DNA from: Burkholderiales bacterium PBB3
GTDB lineage: Bacteria; Pseudomonadota; Gammaproteobacteria; Burkholderiales; Burkholderiaceae_C
Direction of reading: 5' to 3'
Length of the DNA stretch: 63,143 nucleotides
Assembly (NCBI GenBank): GCA_002256115.1
Contig: NKIK01000027.1
Span: 1 to 63,143 of the forward strand
This document shows, in pieces, positions 1-8,932 of the stretch. Both the position numbers and the translations under genes were made by a program. Position 1 is the first letter of the stretch. Every line of letters begins with the position of its first letter. The notes below the pieces were generated by a model, which saw nothing but the letters and a program-made list of their open reading frames with translations, was not told the DNA's origin and did not search any database.

Positions 1-2
1 CC

Positions 3-3000
3 ATCTCCGATAACCAAGGCGTGGGCACCATCCTGGACGATGGCACCGGCCCTGGCGGCTCCGACAACGACACCCCCACGATTGCGGTCTCAGTGCTGCC
101 CACTAGCGTTCTCGAAGACGACGCCCCCATCCTGGTGTACACATTCACTCTGAGCAATGCTTCCGCGTTTGCCACCACGGTGAACTACACGCTCAGCGGC
201 ACGGCGACCAACGGCACAGACTACACCGGCTCAGCTGTGACAGGGACCCTGACGATACCGGCCAACACTTTGAGTGCTAGCCTCACCATCGACCCAACGC
301 CAGACACCACGTTTGAGGGCAATGAAACGGTGATCGCCACGATCAATAGCGCCACCAGTAACGCCGTGGCCCTGACAGCTACCACGGCCAGCGTGACCGG
401 CACCATCACCAACGACGACGCCATCCCAGTGGCCAGCATCAGCGTGAGCACACCATCGGTGGCGGAGGACGGCGCCACCAACCTGGTCTACAGCGTCACC
501 CTGGACCGTGCATCGAGCACCGACACCGTGATCAATGTGGGCTGGAGCGGCACGGCTACGGCCGGCACCGACTTCACAGGCACCCAGTCGGCCACCATCA
601 CCGTGCTGGCCGGACAGACTACCGGCAGCACCACGGTCACCATCGATCCGACCGCTGACACGGTGTATGAGCCAGATGAGACCGTGATCGCGACCCTGGC
701 CGCAGGCACCGGCTACACCGTCAGCGGCACCGCCGGAAGCGTGACTGGCACCATCCTAGACAACGACACGCCTTCCATTAGCGCCGCCCGCACCAGTTCG
801 GTATCCGAGGAGGGTCTGGCCAACGGCATCGCCGACACCATTGGCACCATTGACACAACCAACTCGGTTACCAATACCAGCCAATTCACCGTTAGCAATG
901 CAACGTCGGTGACGCTGGCGGTTCCTGCTGGAACCTACACCGCGGGCGGAACCACTATCACATGGGCGCTTTCCAACACCAACCACACCTTGACCGGTAG
1001 CGCTGGCGCACAAACGGTCATGACCGTGACTATCGACGACGCAGGCAACTACACCACGACCCTGCTGGCACCGATTGACCACGCGAATAACGCCGCTGAA
1101 GATGTCAAAACCATTCCGATAACCGTCACGGCCACCAACGGCCCAGCGACCGCTACCACCACGCTCACAGTGAGCGTGGAAGATGACGCGCCTTCAGCCA
1201 CCAATACCGCCTCGACGGTCACACTGCCAAACGTCAATACCAATATTCAGCTGATTCTTGACGTTTCGGGCTCCATGAGTACTACCGACGCGGGCGGCGG
1301 CAAGACCCGGCTCCAATTGATGAAAGAGTCCGTCACCCAACTGCTGGATAGTTACGACAATCTGGGCGAAATTCGCGTCAACCTTGTAACTTTTTCGTCC
1401 ACTGCGGCACAACTAGGCAGTATTTGGGTCGATATTGCTACCGCAAAAGCCATCATCAATGGCGGGACGGTCAATGGAACAACCTATACGGGATTGGTTG
1501 CAGGTGGCAACACCAATTACGATGCGGCGCTAACCACGGCACAAACTGCCTTCGCAACCAGTGGAAAGATATCCACCGGGCAAAACATTACCTATTTTCT
1601 TTCAGATGGAGCGCCAACCGTACCGGCGGGCAGCATCGGGATTAACGCGGCAGAAGAGCTTACCTGGACGAACTTCCTGACTGCCAATCAAGTGAAAAGC
1701 TTTTCCTTTGGAATGGGCACGGGCGCGACACAGGCCAACATCGATCCGATTGCCTATAACGGTGTCACTTCTGTCAACATCAACGGTGTGGTTGTTTCTG
1801 ACATCACCCAATTGCCGCCCATTTTGCGCGACAGTGTGGTGGCGGCAACTCCTGGTAACGTGATTACCAGTGGTGGCACCTCAGTGGGCTTCGGTGCGGA
1901 CGGATCGGGCAATATTGAAACCCTGACGATCGATGGCTCGACCTACACCTTTAACCCCACCGATATCCCCACCGTTGGCGGCTCGGTTACGGTTTCTGGA
2001 ACCAATCGGGGCGTGTTTGACACGGTCACCAATTCATTGACCGTTACTACACTGATTAACGGCAGTTTTGTGGTCGACCTGGACACTGGCGACTACACCT
2101 ATACCGCTGCGCCAACCATAACCTCGACTCAAACAGAAAACATCGCCTACACGGTGCGCGACCGTGATGGAGACCCGGCCGCAGCATCACTGACCATCAC
2201 TGTCAATCCGCCGCCGGTCGGCCCGGCCGTGCCAATCAATGTGGCAACCGTCAGTAGCCCGGCAGCCGTGACGGAAGGTGCATCACTGGCCTACACGGTC
2301 TACCTGGCGCTGATGACTGCAAACGCAGCCACCACCTTCGCCCTCGCCCTGGGCGGCGGCACTGCGTCTTCTTCGGACTACACCGCAACCCCCACTTTCA
2401 GCAACGGGGTAACCTACAACAGCGGGACAGGCCTGATTACCGTGCCGGCCAGTGTGGTCAGCTTTACCGTCACCGTTGCCACCGCGAATGACAACGTGAT
2501 CGAGGGCGGTACTGCAGAAACGCTTCCCCTGGTTGTGGGCGGCGTGACGGGCACTGGCAGCATCACCGATAACGATACGCCAACCGTCGCCGGTGCCACC
2601 GGCGGCAACAATGTACTGGCAGGAACTGCCGGAAATGACATCATTGATGGACTTGGCGGGAACGATACGATTACTGGCGGCGGAGGCAATGACCTGATCC
2701 GGGGTGGCGCAGGTAACGACACCTTGACCGGAAATGCTGGTAGCGACACTTTTGTATTCCAGCTCAGCGACAAGGGAACACCGGGAGCGCCAGCGGCGGA
2801 TATTGTTACCGACATAACCGCGCAGGCCGCCGACCGCCTGGATTTGAGCGATTTGCTGCAAGGCGAGAACCACACCACGGGCGTCGGGAACCTTCTTAAC
2901 TACCTGCATTTTGAGCAAGTTGGGGCCAATGTGCTCCTCCATGTCAGCTCAGCCGGCAGCCTGACTGGTGGTGGTGCCAACTTTGCCACCGTCCAGGATC

Positions 3001-3110
3001 AAACGATTCAGCTCAATGGGACAACCTTGGCAGGACTAAGTGGTGGTGCAACAACCGATACCGCCATCATTCAGAACCTGTTGACCAACGGCAAACTGAT
3101 CGTGGATTGA
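3..3110 (+). CDS. Large RTX adhesin, C-terminal part (5' end outside window)
   Basis: The reading frame is open from the first bases, so this is the C-terminal ~1035 residues of a larger surface protein. In order it shows two Calx-beta-like repeats (residues ~25-255, ending in the NDTP/DNDTP motif), a linker, a von Willebrand A domain (~410-610) with the DVSGSMS metal site, a DUF5801-like stretch, another Calx-beta repeat (~770-860), GGxGNDxx calcium-binding nonapeptides (~865-915) and a C-terminal type I secretion signal region ending LIVD. This architecture is that of LapA-type biofilm adhesins exported by a LapBCE-like system. Facing it across mobile-element debris are lapD and lapG, which supports a Lap-controlled adhesin. 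The N-terminal retention module and LapG cleavage site cannot be seen here. The stop codon lies right at the junction with an IS4 fragment, so a slight change of the natural C-terminus is possible. Confidence 0.9.
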   Translation: MSDNQGVGTILDDGTGPGGSDNDTPTIAVSVLPTSVLEDDAPILVYTFTLSNASAFATTVNYTLSGTATNGTDYTGSAVTGTLTIPANTLSASLTIDPTPDTTFEGNETVIATINSATSNAVALTATTASVTGTITNDDAIPVASISVSTPSVAEDGATNLVYSVTLDRASSTDTVINVGWSGTATAGTDFTGTQSATITVLAGQTTGSTTVTIDPTADTVYEPDETVIATLAAGTGYTVSGTAGSVTGTILDNDTPSISAARTSSVSEEGLANGIADTIGTIDTTNSVTNTSQFTVSNATSVTLAVPAGTYTAGGTTITWALSNTNHTLTGSAGAQTVMTVTIDDAGNYTTTLLAPIDHANNAAEDVKTIPITVTATNGPATATTTLTVSVEDDAPSATNTASTVTLPNVNTNIQLILDVSGSMSTTDAGGGKTRLQLMKESVTQLLDSYDNLGEIRVNLVTFSSTAAQLGSIWVDIATAKAIINGGTVNGTTYTGLVAGGNTNYDAALTTAQTAFATSGKISTGQNITYFLSDGAPTVPAGSIGINAAEELTWTNFLTANQVKSFSFGMGTGATQANIDPIAYNGVTSVNINGVVVSDITQLPPILRDSVVAATPGNVITSGGTSVGFGADGSGNIETLTIDGSTYTFNPTDIPTVGGSVTVSGTNRGVFDTVTNSLTVTTLINGSFVVDLDTGDYTYTAAPTITSTQTENIAYTVRDRDGDPAAASLTITVNPPPVGPAVPINVATVSSPAAVTEGASLAYTVYLALMTANAATTFALALGGGTASSSDYTATPTFSNGVTYNSGTGLITVPASVVSFTVTVATANDNVIEGGTAETLPLVVGGVTGTGSITDNDTPTVAGATGGNNVLAGTAGNDIIDGLGGNDTITGGGGNDLIRGGAGNDTLTGNAGSDTFVFQLSDKGTPGAPAADIVTDITAQAADRLDLSDLLQGENHTTGVGNLLNYLHFEQVGANVLLHVSSAGSLTGGGANFATVQDQTIQLNGTTLAGLSGGATTDTAIIQNLLTNGKLIVD

Positions 3111-3442
3111 TGCCGGTTGTTGGCCCGGCGAATCAAGACGGCTGCGAAGTCAGCCCAAATGCGCCAGTCGGGCCGCTCATTGGCATCGGCCAGCGTGGAG
3201 CGGCGCACCGCTTGGCGCAGTCCCATCGCATAGAGCTTGGTGGGGTTCGCCCCCAGCGTGGCCTCGATGTCGCGCAGGGACTCGCGCCATGTCAATTGCG
3301 CGTAGGCCAAGATGCGAAAGTGCTCCGTACTGGGCAAGACCGAGACCCGTGCATCGCCCGAGTGGCACGCCACGATGCGTGCAAAGCTGGTCCAGGGCAC
3401 AAACTCCATCAACTGGGCGAAAAGTGTCTTGCCAAGATTCAT
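3071..3442 (-). pseudogene. IS4-type transposase, N-terminal fragment
   Basis: This is 123 codons of a transposase that should be about 380-400 residues long. Only the N-terminal DUF4372-like part is present. The last ~13 codons run into the 3' end of the adhesin gene and are not transposase sequence. No catalytic D, D or E residue is left. It lies antisense to nothing functional and is best read as debris from a deletion that joined the element to the adhesin stop codon. Confidence 0.7.
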
Positions 3443-3598
3443 GAGGAATCCCCAAAAAAGTCAATCTAGGGAAACTACTCACAAAAGCGATGTCGAGATT
3501 CAAATCGGCACTAAATAAAACGGGCCGCTAACCCGCGTGGCTATTGGCTTCTGGCAGAAGTTTGGATGCGTTCACCGGACAGTAGTGTATTGACGTAT
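3111..3598 (-). mobile_element. Truncated IS4-family element (5' end and transposase N-terminus)
   Basis: On the minus strand, an ORF starting at 3442 encodes ~110 residues resembling the DUF4372 N-terminal domain of IS4-type transposases (motifs WTSFARIVACHSGDARV and YAMGLRQAVRRSTLA). The coding sequence is cut about where the adhesin gene ends (3110), so the DDE catalytic domain is gone. Upstream, the sequence CACCGGACAGTAGTGTATTG at 3573-3592 looks like the terminal repeat of such elements, which would put the outer end near 3592-3598. The element cannot transpose by itself. Family assignment is from memory of the protein pattern; the exact outer end is uncertain. Confidence 0.7.
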
Positions 3599-4025
3599 AA
3601 ATTGGGTTATGCATGGGCTTTGACATCCCGCGAATCCACTCTCGTTCGGCCCTTCGTGCATTGGCTTTTGCCTCTTCAGCCCGCTTCTGGCACTACTACG
3701 ACCTTTGCTGACTTCTCGCTTGCGGCATGGCCGTCAGCCTTTGAGCCATAAGGCGAGATCGCCCCAGGTAAGAACGCACTCCTTCATCGTACAACCGCCG
3801 CATCTACGCCACCTCGCCTTGGTCGAAAGAGCTTCGTGGTCTTTGGCCCACTCGCCCTGCTTGGCAGCACCCTCGATGCGGTTCTTGTTCACCGGCTCGC
3901 GACTTATGCTCCACGCTTCTTTCCCGCACTTGGTCGCCCTCATGCAGTTGCGCTTCACTTCACTCGCTGTGACCAGTTCGTGGCGGGACTTGCACCCGCA
4001 GGTGGAACGATTGTCAGTTTGTAGA
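3599..4025 (-). mobile_element. 5' fragment of a bacterial group II intron
   Basis: Reading the minus strand from about 4025 downwards, the sequence has the look of group II intron domain I: a GGGTGCAAGTCCCGCC hairpin, then CAGCGAGTGAAG, then a GCCGGTGAACAAGAACCGC segment, and finally GAAGTCAGCAAAGGTCGTAG near 3695, which resembles the start of the intron-encoded reverse transcriptase (typical MPxARxQQ N-terminus). The reverse transcriptase and domains II-VI are absent; the fragment ends where the IS4 element begins, so the IS probably inserted into the intron and a deletion followed. The precise 5' splice end, near the lapD stop codon, could not be set. Small ORFs predicted here are not genes. 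Confidence 0.6.
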
Positions 4026-5936
4026 TACCTTGACGCCCGGGCCCGTCGCGCCATCAAAACCGAGACCTTGCAATGCATTGAACTCTGCGGCATTTGCCAC
4101 GCCTTCCGCGATAACAGTGAGCCCGATATTGTGCGCGATGCTGCACAGACCTTTTAGGAACGCGGCGTTGCCAGAGTTACTCTCAATCCCACGCACAAAA
4201 CTTGAATCCACTTTCAGATAGTCGAGCCCAAGATCATGCAACAGACCAATCTGGCTAAAGTGATGCCCAAAATGCTCTAACCCTGTATGGCAACCACGTT
4301 GATTGAGTGCCAAGCAAAGAGACCGAAATGCTTCCATGTGCTTGAGTGCACCGCTTTCGGCCACCTCCAACCAGAGCCGAGGTGCCAAGTCGCGCTGAGC
4401 GTCGATGATCGCGAGCAAACTGGATTGAAAGCCTGCGTCTTCCAGGGAACTGGCCGACAAGTTAATGGCTAAGCCGGACAGCGCACTTTGTGACTTTAGC
4501 TCCTTTAAGCCCAAGCTAACCGCTGCCAAATCCAACGCGGCCGTCAACTTCAAACGCTCTGCAATCGGCAAAAAACGTCCCGCAGGCAACCATTCGCCTT
4601 TTTCATCAAACATCAGTCGCAAAGGGCACTCCGAATGCGATAGTTTCCCGTCCAATGTCACCACAGGAAATGCAATGAGTTTCACCCATTGCTTGTCCAA
4701 GGCGCGCCGAATCATGGTCGCCCACTGGTCGACTGTACGGGGCATTTCATCGTCTGTATCCGCTTCAGCCTCGCGGACTGCATTGGCACCCGTGGCTTCA
4801 GCACCCGCCAATGCCATATCCACACGCGACAACAATCCGCCTACATCCAAGCCTCTGGCAAACCACCCAACGCCGATCCATGCGGTCACATCTTGTTCCA
4901 AGTAGGGAGCGGCCACCACCTGCAAGGCTTCCAAAAGCGCATTCGCGGCCGCTATACCCGCCTTTTCACCCGGCAGCAGCACTGCAAAGTCAGCACCATT
5001 CATACGCGCAGCGACGCCCAAGCCAGTTTTATGCGCCGCTTGATCCACGCAAGCACCCACAACCTTCAGAAATTCGTCGGTCGCACCACGCCCAAGCCGA
5101 CGGTTGATACCTGCAAGATCTGCCATCCGCACCAGCAGCAGCAAGCCACCGCTGGAGTCTTCCGCGTCTACCGTCTGACGCAAGCGCGCCATAAAGTGGG
5201 CCCGATTCGCCAAACCCGTCAGGCCATCAAAATTCGCTTCGCGCCGCACCAGCTCCAGCCGTCCGGCTTCTTCTTCAAAAATCGACTTCAATCGCGCCAC
5301 AGTCGTGTTCATGGCCACTGCAAGTTGTCGAAGCTCTGGAACTTTAGGCTCCTCAATGGAGACAAATCTGCGCTGGGAAATAGCTTTGGCTTGATCAATC
5401 ACCGCATTCAGGGGACGACGCAAGCGGGCCAAAACCAAAGACCCTAGATAGCCACCAATACATCCCGCAATCGACAGTGCGATCACCATCTCATAGGCAC
5501 TCTTCCACAAAGCCCCGTAGGCGAACCGGCTATGGCTGACCAAGGTGACAGTACCAAACTGCTTCCAACCGTCGCTGATCTGAGCCTGCCCGGCTGTTGC
5601 ACGAATCGGCAAAAGACCCGCGAACCAAGCTGGGGCGTCCAATTCGCCGTCAGCAGCGGCGCGCTCGGATAAGACCTGACCTTTAGGGTTGGTGATGCGA
5701 ATCAACTCATAGTGCCCGCTGTCAAACAAGGAGGCAACCACCAAATCCACGGTGATGGGGTCAGGGTTACTCTGACTCAAAGACAACGCCAAGGCAGTCG
5801 CGTTGTCGGTATTTTTCATGGACAGTTGGGACTCAAGGTACCCGCGTGCACTGAGCATGGATGCCAGCAGCCCGCCAACCAACGCCAGAAACATGCTGGC
5901 GATAATAGCCAGCCACAATTGACGGTACATGGACAT
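4014..5936 (-). CDS. lapD: LapD-like c-di-GMP receptor (LapD/MoxY N-domain, HAMP, degenerate GGDEF and EAL)
   Basis: 640 residues. An N-terminal membrane helix (~7-29), a periplasmic LapD_MoxY-type domain (~30-145), a second helix (~146-170), HAMP (~170-225), GGDEF (~235-395) and EAL (~405-635). Both catalytic signatures are degraded: NGADF replaces GGDEF and SECPLR replaces the EALxR region, as expected for a receptor that binds c-di-GMP without making or breaking it. In the known Lap system, ligand-bound LapD holds the protease LapG in the periplasm and so keeps the adhesin on the surface. The start at 5936 has GAAGGA eight bases upstream. It lies 22 bp after lapG on the same strand. The last few residues (KVSTN) may be altered by the group II intron fragment that begins at the stop codon. 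Confidence 0.9.
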   Translation of the reverse strand: MSMYRQLWLAIIASMFLALVGGLLASMLSARGYLESQLSMKNTDNATALALSLSQSNPDPITVDLVVASLFDSGHYELIRITNPKGQVLSERAAADGELDAPAWFAGLLPIRATAGQAQISDGWKQFGTVTLVSHSRFAYGALWKSAYEMVIALSIAGCIGGYLGSLVLARLRRPLNAVIDQAKAISQRRFVSIEEPKVPELRQLAVAMNTTVARLKSIFEEEAGRLELVRREANFDGLTGLANRAHFMARLRQTVDAEDSSGGLLLLVRMADLAGINRRLGRGATDEFLKVVGACVDQAAHKTGLGVAARMNGADFAVLLPGEKAGIAAANALLEALQVVAAPYLEQDVTAWIGVGWFARGLDVGGLLSRVDMALAGAEATGANAVREAEADTDDEMPRTVDQWATMIRRALDKQWVKLIAFPVVTLDGKLSHSECPLRLMFDEKGEWLPAGRFLPIAERLKLTAALDLAAVSLGLKELKSQSALSGLAINLSASSLEDAGFQSSLLAIIDAQRDLAPRLWLEVAESGALKHMEAFRSLCLALNQRGCHTGLEHFGHHFSQIGLLHDLGLDYLKVDSSFVRGIESNSGNAAFLKGLCSIAHNIGLTVIAEGVANAAEFNALQGLGFDGATGPGVKVSTN

Positions 5937-5958
5937 TTTTTTGTTCCTTCTTTAAACC

Positions 5959-6669
5959 TCAATCAAAGCCTTCGGCTTTAGCCCTTCGCAGCAAATCTTC
6001 CCAACGCGAAAGCCGGCCGGTACCCGCAGCGGGCGCGCCTGCAGCACCCGCTGCACCGGCAAACACGCCCTCGCTGTTAAAGCTGAAAACAGGCACCAAA
6101 TCAGGTCGGCGCGAGGCCGGCTTGATATCGCCCACCAAGTTATCCATGACCATCGGCTCCGCATCGGGTTGGGCGTAATAGGCCAAAACCATATGTGCCT
6201 GAGAAGGCGCGCCGCCCGCAGTGCCGGAGCTTGCACGAACATAGATCAGACGCAACTTGGCAGTAGGTATGCCAGCTTCCCGCAGCGTAAAGTACTTTGC
6301 AATCGCGTAGTCCTCGCAATCACCAGCGCCCTTACCGATGGACTCCATCGGAGTGGCCCAATAGTCGGGTTGCTCCCAGTTATCTACATCTTCGGCAAAC
6401 CGTATCTGCCGGTTAAAAAAATCATTGACGCGCTTGAGTCGGTCCGAGTCCTGCATGCCACTGACATTTCCGATCAGTGTGCGCCATGCATTGAATTTAG
6501 GCGTTGGGCCAGCGCCCCAGCGCTGCGTCAACGTGCTCAGTAATCGGTCAAAGTCTGTAGCGCCGTGAGCCATCCATGCGAACAGCAGGCTAACGGCAAG
6601 TAGCCATACACCGACACCTTTGCTGCGACCGGTTGCAGGCAGAAAAATAGAGGCTTTTGAGCGGCGCAT
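5959..6669 (-). CDS. lapG: LapG-like periplasmic cysteine protease (transglutaminase-like)
   Basis: 236 residues with an N-terminal signal/anchor (~18-37). The bacterial transglutaminase-like cysteine protease core is clear: Cys118 in GAGDCEDYA, His159 in AHMVLAYY and Asp176 in MVMDNL form the expected triad. LapG cleaves the N-terminal region of LapA-type adhesins when c-di-GMP falls, releasing the cell from the surface; LapD sequesters it otherwise. The substrate here is presumably the adhesin at the start of the window. The gene is followed by lapD and preceded, 10 bp away, by the DUF1624 gene, so all are probably co-transcribed. The Ala/Gly-rich stretch near residues 210-220 is a local expansion outside the catalytic core. 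Confidence 0.9.
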   Translation of the reverse strand: MRRSKASIFLPATGRSKGVGVWLLAVSLLFAWMAHGATDFDRLLSTLTQRWGAGPTPKFNAWRTLIGNVSGMQDSDRLKRVNDFFNRQIRFAEDVDNWEQPDYWATPMESIGKGAGDCEDYAIAKYFTLREAGIPTAKLRLIYVRASSGTAGGAPSQAHMVLAYYAQPDAEPMVMDNLVGDIKPASRRPDLVPVFSFNSEGVFAGAAGAAGAPAAGTGRLSRWEDLLRRAKAEGFD

Positions 6670-6679
6670 GTAAAACGCA

Positions 6680-7501
6680 TCAAAATTTGGACACGACTAC
6701 CAATATACCCAGCATCACCGGCTGGTGCAGCATGTACCAACTCAGGCTACTGCGCCCCAACCAAGTCAGCCCAGCATGCGCAAAGTGCGGAGGATGCCGC
6801 GCCACTTGGGGGGCACTGCCAGCACGCCCAACCCAGACCTTCCCGCAAGCATAGCCCCACCACATCACAGCCATCCAAGGAAAGACGGGGACATAGTCCT
6901 CCGTAATGGGCTTGGATACAGCCAGCCCAACCCAGCTCAGCGCACCGGAGTTGAATGCCGACATGAACGCGTATTGGCTGTGCAGCAAAGGAGCGACCCA
7001 CCAAATCAACAGCGTGAATGCGCCTGCGGGCCACAGCCAGACGCCCCAGGCCGCAGTCAGTCGCGTCACAAGCAACATCGCAGCAATACCGTGCAAGGTT
7101 CCGAAGTAAATCCAGCTATTGGGAAACATGAACCAAGAGCCGAGACTGACCAACACCGCGCATCCCGCCACCTGCCGCCAACGTCGCCAAAATTGCGGCC
7201 AAGTCTGCCCATTTACAGCAGCTATGGATTGGCCCCAACCGGCACAACACAGAAATAGGCTCAAGATGCAAGTGCGCTGAACCGTCCAAACCGGATTGCG
7301 GTAGAAGTCCTGATGGATCCAGCCCAAGTGATTCAGGTCGAAGGAGAAATGAAACACGGTCATCCATACGACCGCCAAGCCGCGCAACGCATCCAGCCAA
7401 GCTTGGCGCACATTGCTCGTCCTAGAACTGACTCCACCACCCTTCGCAGGCACACGCGCCCAAGGCATACGCGTCGCTACTGATTGCTGGCCCACCGTCA
7501 T
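6680..7501 (-). CDS. DUF1624 (heparan-alpha-glucosaminide acetyltransferase-like) membrane protein
   Basis: 273 residues with about seven hydrophobic segments. The start of the conserved region, WLDALRGLAVVWMTVFHFSFDLNHL, is typical of DUF1624/acyltransferase-like membrane proteins, with the Asp-Arg and His expected near the first helix. The family is related to enzymes that move acetyl groups across membranes onto sugars, but the substrate here is unknown. It sits between gspC (16 bp upstream) and lapG (10 bp downstream) on the same strand. A role in modifying a surface polymer is only a guess from context. Confidence 0.75.
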   Translation of the reverse strand: MTVGQQSVATRMPWARVPAKGGGVSSRTSNVRQAWLDALRGLAVVWMTVFHFSFDLNHLGWIHQDFYRNPVWTVQRTCILSLFLCCAGWGQSIAAVNGQTWPQFWRRWRQVAGCAVLVSLGSWFMFPNSWIYFGTLHGIAAMLLVTRLTAAWGVWLWPAGAFTLLIWWVAPLLHSQYAFMSAFNSGALSWVGLAVSKPITEDYVPVFPWMAVMWWGYACGKVWVGRAGSAPQVARHPPHFAHAGLTWLGRSSLSWYMLHQPVMLGILVVVSKF

Positions 7502-7517
7502 TTTCCAGGGTTAGAAC

Positions 7518-7970
7518 TCACCGCTTGAGGGGCGGCAGCTCCAAATTCAAAACAGCGGGGCCATCGCGCCCTGCGGCAATCGCAGCCACCCGGCCTTTTA
7601 CAGATTGCAGTACCAAGCCATCGGCTACCGTAGCCCCCACACGATAGGGCCTGGGCGGTGCGCCATCCACAGCGATCAGCGCCGCTCCGCCGGAGTGCGC
7701 ATCGGCCACGACGCCCACCATGGAAAATCGACTGGAGAGACTGGCGGACGGCGCTGCTGACGCAAGCAAAGCACGCCCACCGCCCATAGCCCTGGACAAG
7801 GCCACCGGGTCAATCGCTGTCGATGCGCCTGATGCAATGACCGGCGGATTCAGATCAAGCGGCTTGCCACTGGTCTTCAAAACCCAAAACACCACACTGG
7901 CTGCGGCGAGACCAGCCAAAACAAAGGCAGCCGTTCGCGGCCACCCAACACTGACGATGTTTGTTTGCAT
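7518..7970 (-). CDS. gspC: Type II secretion protein C (short, no PDZ domain)
   Basis: 150 residues. One N-terminal membrane helix (~12-30) is followed by a periplasmic HR-like domain (~65-145) with the FSMVGVVAD...GAALIAVDG and YRVGA motifs of GspC/PulC. GspC links the inner-membrane platform to the secretin GspD. Classical GspC has a PDZ or coiled-coil domain at the C-terminus; this one stops after the HR domain, as is common in betaproteobacteria. A longer reading is possible, but the ATG at 7970 begins the conserved part. It is divergent from gspG with only 24 bp between the start codons, and runs on into DUF1624, lapG and lapD. Confidence 0.85.
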   Translation of the reverse strand: MQTNIVSVGWPRTAAFVLAGLAAASVVFWVLKTSGKPLDLNPPVIASGASTAIDPVALSRAMGGGRALLASAAPSASLSSRFSMVGVVADAHSGGAALIAVDGAPPRPYRVGATVADGLVLQSVKGRVAAIAAGRDGPAVLNLELPPLKR

Positions 7971-7994
7971 GGCACGATTATGATTGACGCCACC

Positions 7995-8456
7995 ATGAAA
8001 ACAACCCTGCACCCACTTCGTACCGCACGAGCACGTCTGGCCGCCCACTTATCTCTGGGCTTCACCCTGATTGAGTTGATGGTAGTTTTGGTCATCATTG
8101 GTGTTCTTGCCGCACTCATCGTGCCCAATGTGCTGGACAGAGCAGACGATGCCAGGGCCACCGCGGCCAAGACGGACGTCAACAACTTGATGCAAGCGCT
8201 CAAACTTTACAAACTTGACAACCAACGCTACCCCAGCGCCGAGCAGGGCCTGCAAGCCCTGCTGGTCAAACCCGCTACCAACCCCATTCCGCCCAACTGG
8301 AAGTCGTACTTAGACAAATTGCCCAATGACCCCTGGGGACGTCCCTACCAGTATCTCAACCCCGGAATCAAGAGCGAAATTGATGTCCTGTCATTCGGCG
8401 CTGACGGCCAAGCCGGGGGAGAAGGCAAGAATGCGGACGTCGGCTCCTGGGATTAG
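7995..8456 (+). CDS. gspG: Type II secretion major pseudopilin
   Basis: 153 residues. A basic leader of ~22 residues ends in the prepilin peptidase site G-FTLIELMVV, followed by the hydrophobic N-terminal helix. The C-terminal half has the GspG signature (YPSAEQGLQAL, DPWGRPYQYLNPG, SFGADGQAGGEG), including the calcium-loop region. It polymerises into the pseudopilus that pushes substrates through the GspD secretin; processing needs a PilD/GspO peptidase, which is not in this window. The ATG at 7995 gives the usual short leader; upstream in-frame ATGs exist but would overlap the gspC start. First gene of the gspGHIJKLMNDE run. Confidence 0.95.
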   Translation: MKTTLHPLRTARARLAAHLSLGFTLIELMVVLVIIGVLAALIVPNVLDRADDARATAAKTDVNNLMQALKLYKLDNQRYPSAEQGLQALLVKPATNPIPPNWKSYLDKLPNDPWGRPYQYLNPGIKSEIDVLSFGADGQAGGEGKNADVGSWD

Positions 8457-8931
8457 GCTGGCCCCCCAGTGGACCCTCGCGCCTTGGGGGACAAAAAACT
8501 TCAGTGCTCGGGGCTTTACGCTTCTGGAACTGCTGGTCGTCGTGGCCATCATGGCATTGGCCACTGCTGGCGTCGGTTTTGCATTGCGTGACAGTGCAGC
8601 CAGCAATTTGGAACGCGACGCCCAGCGCCTAGCCGCGCTGCTGGAGTCTGCGCGTGCGCAGTCTCGCATGAGCGGAAACCCGGTGCGCTGGCGTACCACA
8701 CCCACCGGCTTTGTCTTTGAGGGCTTGCCAGGCTCCAGCCTTCCAGACCGCTGGCTGGACATGGACATCCGCACCGCAACCGCTGCCAATGTCACATTGG
8801 GGCCCGAGCCCATCATTGGCGCGCAGAGCATTCGCCTAGTATCTGCAAGTCAACCAGAACGCAGCCTCACCCTGTCCACCGATGGCGTGCGCCCCTTTGC
8901 TGTGGTGGCAACCGGCGCTGCGTCCCCCTGA
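8431..8931 (+). CDS. gspH: Type II secretion minor pseudopilin H
   Basis: 166 residues. A leader of ~33 residues ends at RG-FTLLELLVVVAIMAL, the class III prepilin signal, followed by a short globular domain (WRTTPTGFVFEGLPG typical of GspH). It is one of the low-abundance pseudopilins in the pseudopilus shaft. The start at 8431 overlaps the end of gspG by 26 bp, which suggests translational coupling. A longer upstream reading exists but lies inside gspG. Confidence 0.9.
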   Translation: MRTSAPGIRLAPQWTLAPWGTKNFSARGFTLLELLVVVAIMALATAGVGFALRDSAASNLERDAQRLAALLESARAQSRMSGNPVRWRTTPTGFVFEGLPGSSLPDRWLDMDIRTATAANVTLGPEPIIGAQSIRLVSASQPERSLTLSTDGVRPFAVVATGAASP

Positions 8932-8932
8932 T

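Noticed and set aside
2283..2942. Long minus-strand ORFs under the adhesin gene
   Set aside because: They are antisense shadows of the high-GC repeats of the adhesin frame.
3734..4093. Minus-strand ORF with a VNKNRIEGAAKQ stretch resembling the start of CsbD-like proteins
   Set aside because: The surrounding DNA reads as group II intron domain I, including the GTGCAAGTCCC hairpin and CAGCGAGTGAAG; the likeness to CsbD is short and ends at once.
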